From positions 62,001 through 126,000 of the forward strand of contig JAHLWZ010000530.1 of assembly GCA_020536535.1 (NCBI GenBank): a DNA stretch of 64,000 nt, given 5' to 3'. The translations under genes and the position numbers were made by a program. This DNA comes from Pelomyxa schiedti. Taxonomy: Eukaryota > Evosea > Pelobiontida > Pelomyxidae. The notes under the pieces are model-generated. The model was not told the origin of the DNA, did no database searches, and saw only the letters and a program-made list of their open reading frames with translations. This document shows positions 61,363 to 64,000 of this stretch, piece after piece; the stretch's first letter is position 1; every line of letters begins with the position of its first letter.

Positions 61363-62119
61363 ATGGTGAAGGTTGTTGCAGTACTCGGTAGCCCACGACC
61401 ACAGTCCAACAGCACAAAATTGGCCCGAAAGGCACTGGAGGTGTGCAAGGCCAATGGTGCCGAAACTGAGGAGTTCATCCTCTCCCACATGCCGATGAAG
61501 GGGTGAGTGAGCCCATTTTTTTTTGTTTTGGTTTCTTTTCATTAATTAACTATTGCTTGGTGCCTAAAACATTGTGGTGTTCGTTTGTTTTTTTAAATTT
61601 TCGAAAACAAAAAGGTGCTTGCATTGCGGAGGGTGCAAGACAAATGGCGGGAGGTGCGTTATCACCGACGAATTTCAGCGTGTGATCAACGCCGTTGTAG
61701 CTGCTGATGCTGTTATTTTCACCACACCAGTCTACTGGGGAGACTGCAGCAGTTGGTTCAAGGTACACCCCCAAATCTTTGTGTCATAAGAAGCTGACCC
61801 TTTTTAGCTCTTCTGGGACAGAAACTACTGCTTCATGAGGCCCGACTTCACGTCCACACTCCCTCCTGGCAAGAAACTGATGTTCATTGTCACCCAAGGT
61901 GCTCCTGATCCCAACATGTTCAAGGTCAGCCTCCTCCCATTTCGTTTTTTGTGTCCTTCTTACATTGTGCGCAGGCCATGGTTGACAGGTTCAGCCACTC
62001 CTTCAAGTGGATCGGCTTTGATGTTGTTTCGACACACCTCTTCGGGGGTCTCAACACACCAAACACTGTCACGCCTGAACAAATGGCTGAAGTGGCTGCA
62101 GCAGCACCCAAGTTACTCT
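61363..62119 (+). CDS. Iron-sulfur flavoprotein (NADPH-dependent FMN reductase fold)
   Basis: Four exons from ATG 61363. The protein opens VVAVLGSPRPQSNSTKLA, the flavodoxin-like phosphate-binding G-S-P-R/S-x-x-S-N-T/S loop of the FMN-reductase family. The intron ends right before GCLHCGGCKTNGGRC, a compact C-x2-C-x2-C-x6-C motif like that which holds a [4Fe-4S] cluster in archaeal and bacterial iron-sulfur flavoproteins. Then come FTTPVYWGDCSSWFK, GKKLMFIVTQGAPDPNMF and FDVVSTHLFGGLN. Length (about 190 residues) fits the family. Such proteins transfer electrons and help detoxify oxygen, peroxide or nitro-compounds in anaerobes. In a eukaryote the gene suggests an anaerobic life style and old transfer from prokaryotes; spliced introns show it is domesticated. 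Confidence 0.85.
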
Positions 62120-62209
62120 AACAACACCCCGCTGAGGAGATTGAACAAAATTAGTTGAAAAATCTATGGTTGTTTGAAAAGAACCAGCCACTCCTCAACA
62201 ACAATTAAT

Positions 62210-64000
62210 TTATTGGTTTCTTACATCCAAAGTGAACAACAGGGCAGAAGAGTCCTCAACGAGCACACCAAAGTGGCTGAATTCCTTCTCTGTTGTACGG
62301 CCGAAGTTCACAACGCACCTGCACCCCACCACAACAACAGGCGCGCTTCCTGTTACCTTCTTCCTCCCCATGTCTCTTACTCTTGCTTGCACTCTGTAGG
62401 ATCCAGCCTGTGCCGTCTTGAGAGTGTACTCCCATGGGCCCATCCCAACCGAACTTCCTCCTGACATCCTCCCACCAATTGCAGTGTGATTGTGCCACAT
62501 GCTGCAACACTCACCCGATGGTTCGGTAACCTTCATTTCAACGTCATAGTCCTCACAGTGAGCCCACATTATCACACGGAAATCGAGTTCCGGCACAGAA
62601 GAAAGCCCTTCTTGATCATAGGATTGACTTGGTATTGAAGGGTTTGATGAGGCCGTATGGCAAATCAAATCCAACTTTGCACTAACCTGCAGACCAAGGT
62701 TAGCCGGCTTGCACCTTGTCTCACCTGAAGCCATGGATTGCAGAACTGATACTGCTTCAGCAACAGCACCGCTGCTTCTGTCATTTCTCGATTCTTGCAT
62801 TCTCATGCAAGTAATGGCAGCATGATATGAATATTGCGGCTGCAATTTTCTCAGAGAAGAAGAAGCCCTCCACGCTTTGTGAGCTTGTGTCCACATCCCC
62901 AGTGCTTGGAATACTGTTCCAAGAGCACACAACGGCTGAACCTCACCAGGGAAGTGCTCCGCAATATTGCTGAGAACCCGGCATGCAGCCTCCCACTGAC
63001 CAAGTGAGGAAAGGTACAGTGCACTCCCAATGATAAACGCATAAATTGGCTGACCTATCTGAATCACATAGTTATACAGGTTTGGATACATCCGAAGCAA
63101 AGATGAAATGTCTTGGGTTCCTTGGCGTGAGAGTAAGTTGGAGCAGCTGGGAGCACACTGTGTGGCTGAAGTGAGTCTATAAGCAACAACTTTTCTCCCA
63201 AACGGGCTCTCAATCTCCATCCGGCCGTTTTGCTCTGGTACATTGCCCGCATAGCCAGGGGTAACATCGTCATCAAGACTTCTTCTCTTCAGAGGCATTT
63301 GGCTAAGCTCATCACCGAATATATCTGTCCGTTTTGCTGCGAAAGACTGTAGGTTAAGGCTACATATATGTGCGCTGGAGATGCGTGGTGCGGAAGTGAC
63401 CTGGCAATAGCTCTCATCAATTGGTAATAGACATGTTTGGATGTCAGAACCAGTGCTGGTGCTGTTACCAACAGTTCCTCTTGGAGGGGAAACAGTATTA
63501 CAACGAGACCTTTTCCCCCCTCTACGACGACTCTTTGGTTGTACTTCGGGGGGCGGCGTGATTTGCTCTCTGCTTCTTTCATGTGCTAAAAAGAATTTTT
63601 CAGCTTGGTGAAGGCTCGCTGTGTGCCATGATTTCTTTGAAAGGAAGTTTTCTTGTATTGGGAGTCGTTGTGGTTGAGGGGTGAAAACAGGCCGGTCATC
63701 AATATCCTGGCTATATCTGGCCAATAGTGCATCACTCCTTGTTGTGAAACCCACAGCACCACGCCCCAGTGAGGCTTTGTATCCAGGAGGGGGTGTTTGT
63801 GATGCCCATCGAGAAGACGGAGCTGGCATTATTGTTGGAGGATGGTAGGCTTCTGTTGTGTCAGACAACATGCAAAGAACCTCCGCATTACTAGGAAGGC
63901 TTCTTTCCTGGGGAGGACCGACATCAGACCCATCTGCAAAGTCAAATTTGTATCCTCGGCCAGAGTAGCCATACGGTTTATACTCTCCCGAATCCCGCTC
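62210..64000 (-). CDS. TPR/DUF2135-type protein, 5' end outside window
   Basis: One open frame runs from the right edge of the window to the stop at 62210 without an intron, so the start lies beyond 64000. The N-terminal visible part is disordered and basic (RRRGGKRSR; NGRMEIESPFGRKVVAYRL). A helical segment follows with TPR-like pattern (AFIIGSALYLSSLGQWEAACRV; LCALGTVFQALGMWTQAHKA). The C-terminal domain, DFRVIMWAHCEDYDVEMKVTEPSGE through GSYRVQARVRDMG, matches the DUF2135 module found at the end of VIT/VWA-type proteins. The VIT and VWA parts, if present, would be upstream. The stop is 90 nt from that of the convergent flavoprotein gene. Confidence 0.65.
   Translation of the reverse strand, partial: ERDSGEYKPYGYSGRGYKFDFADGSDVGPPQERSLPSNAEVLCMLSDTTEAYHPPTIMPAPSSRWASQTPPPGYKASLGRGAVGFTTRSDALLARYSQDIDDRPVFTPQPQRLPIQENFLSKKSWHTASLHQAEKFFLAHERSREQITPPPEVQPKSRRRGGKRSRCNTVSPPRGTVGNSTSTGSDIQTCLLPIDESYCQVTSAPRISSAHICSLNLQSFAAKRTDIFGDELSQMPLKRRSLDDDVTPGYAGNVPEQNGRMEIESPFGRKVVAYRLTSATQCAPSCSNLLSRQGTQDISSLLRMYPNLYNYVIQIGQPIYAFIIGSALYLSSLGQWEAACRVLSNIAEHFPGEVQPLCALGTVFQALGMWTQAHKAWRASSSLRKLQPQYSYHAAITCMRMQESRNDRSSGAVAEAVSVLQSMASGETRCKPANLGLQVSAKLDLICHTASSNPSIPSQSYDQEGLSSVPELDFRVIMWAHCEDYDVEMKVTEPSGECCSMWHNHTAIGGRMSGGSSVGMGPWEYTLKTAQAGSYRVQARVRDMGRKKVTGSAPVVVVGCRCVVNFGRTTEKEFSHFGVLVEDSSALLFTLDVRNQ

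Overview
This window is nuclear DNA of a protist, most likely an amoebozoan. Almost every gene reads only after removal of short GT-AG introns (mostly about 35-60 nt, often AT- or pyrimidine-rich). The gene families are typical of amoebae: PAK-like, TKL-receptor and Sel1-linked kinases, a DH-PH RhoGEF, a G-protein alpha subunit, ankyrin- and Sel1-repeat proteins, TRAPPC12, an OSCA/TMEM63 channel and TFIIE-alpha. A small flavoprotein with a four-cysteine iron-sulfur motif (61363-62119) is a type found in anaerobes, so an anaerobic archamoeba (Pelomyxa/Mastigamoeba kind) is a reasonable guess. That assignment is inference. Gene models were spliced by hand: exon ends are supported by reading frame and family conservation, not by transcripts.

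Layout. 1-1353: non-coding, with palindromes. 1354-9771: Sel1-kinase gene (+), then a PAK-like kinase and an ankyrin-repeat protein (both -). 9772-12348: gene-poor, with the 5' end of a serine carboxypeptidase running into a 100-N gap, then a tRNA-like element. 12349-17357: two members of one beta-propeller-like family flank a protein arginine methyltransferase (all +). 17451-24541: DH-PH RhoGEF with a Pro/Thr repeat tail and a probable SMPD4-like membrane protein (both -). 25042-29510: myristoylatable kinase-Sel1 fusion with 16 Sel1 repeats (+). 29741-31734: TFIIE-alpha (-). 31889-36291: an acidic/disordered protein, then a PCMT-like/SAM/pentameric ligand-gated channel protein (+). 36360-39381: OSCA/TMEM63 (-). 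39704-46307: Hsp20, EGF/CUB receptor TKL kinase and TRAPPC12 (+). 46378-52503: large secreted-repeat membrane protein (-). 53053-62119: G-alpha, orphan multi-pass protein, unknown protein, acyl-CoA synthetase, iron-sulfur flavoprotein (all +). 62210-64000: TPR/DUF2135-type protein, open at the window edge (-).

Much of the window concerns sensing and signalling: receptor kinase, G-alpha beside an orphan multi-pass membrane protein, RhoGEF plus PAK-like kinase (the two ends of a Rho/Rac pathway), two ion-channel genes and Sel1-scaffolded kinases. The most unusual item is at 33399-36291. A degenerate isoaspartyl-methyltransferase-like domain and a SAM domain appear to be spliced directly onto a complete Cys-less pentameric ligand-gated ion channel, with no room for a signal peptide between them. 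Gene spacing is very tight at several places (22 nt, 20 nt and a 1-nt overlap between successive same-strand genes).
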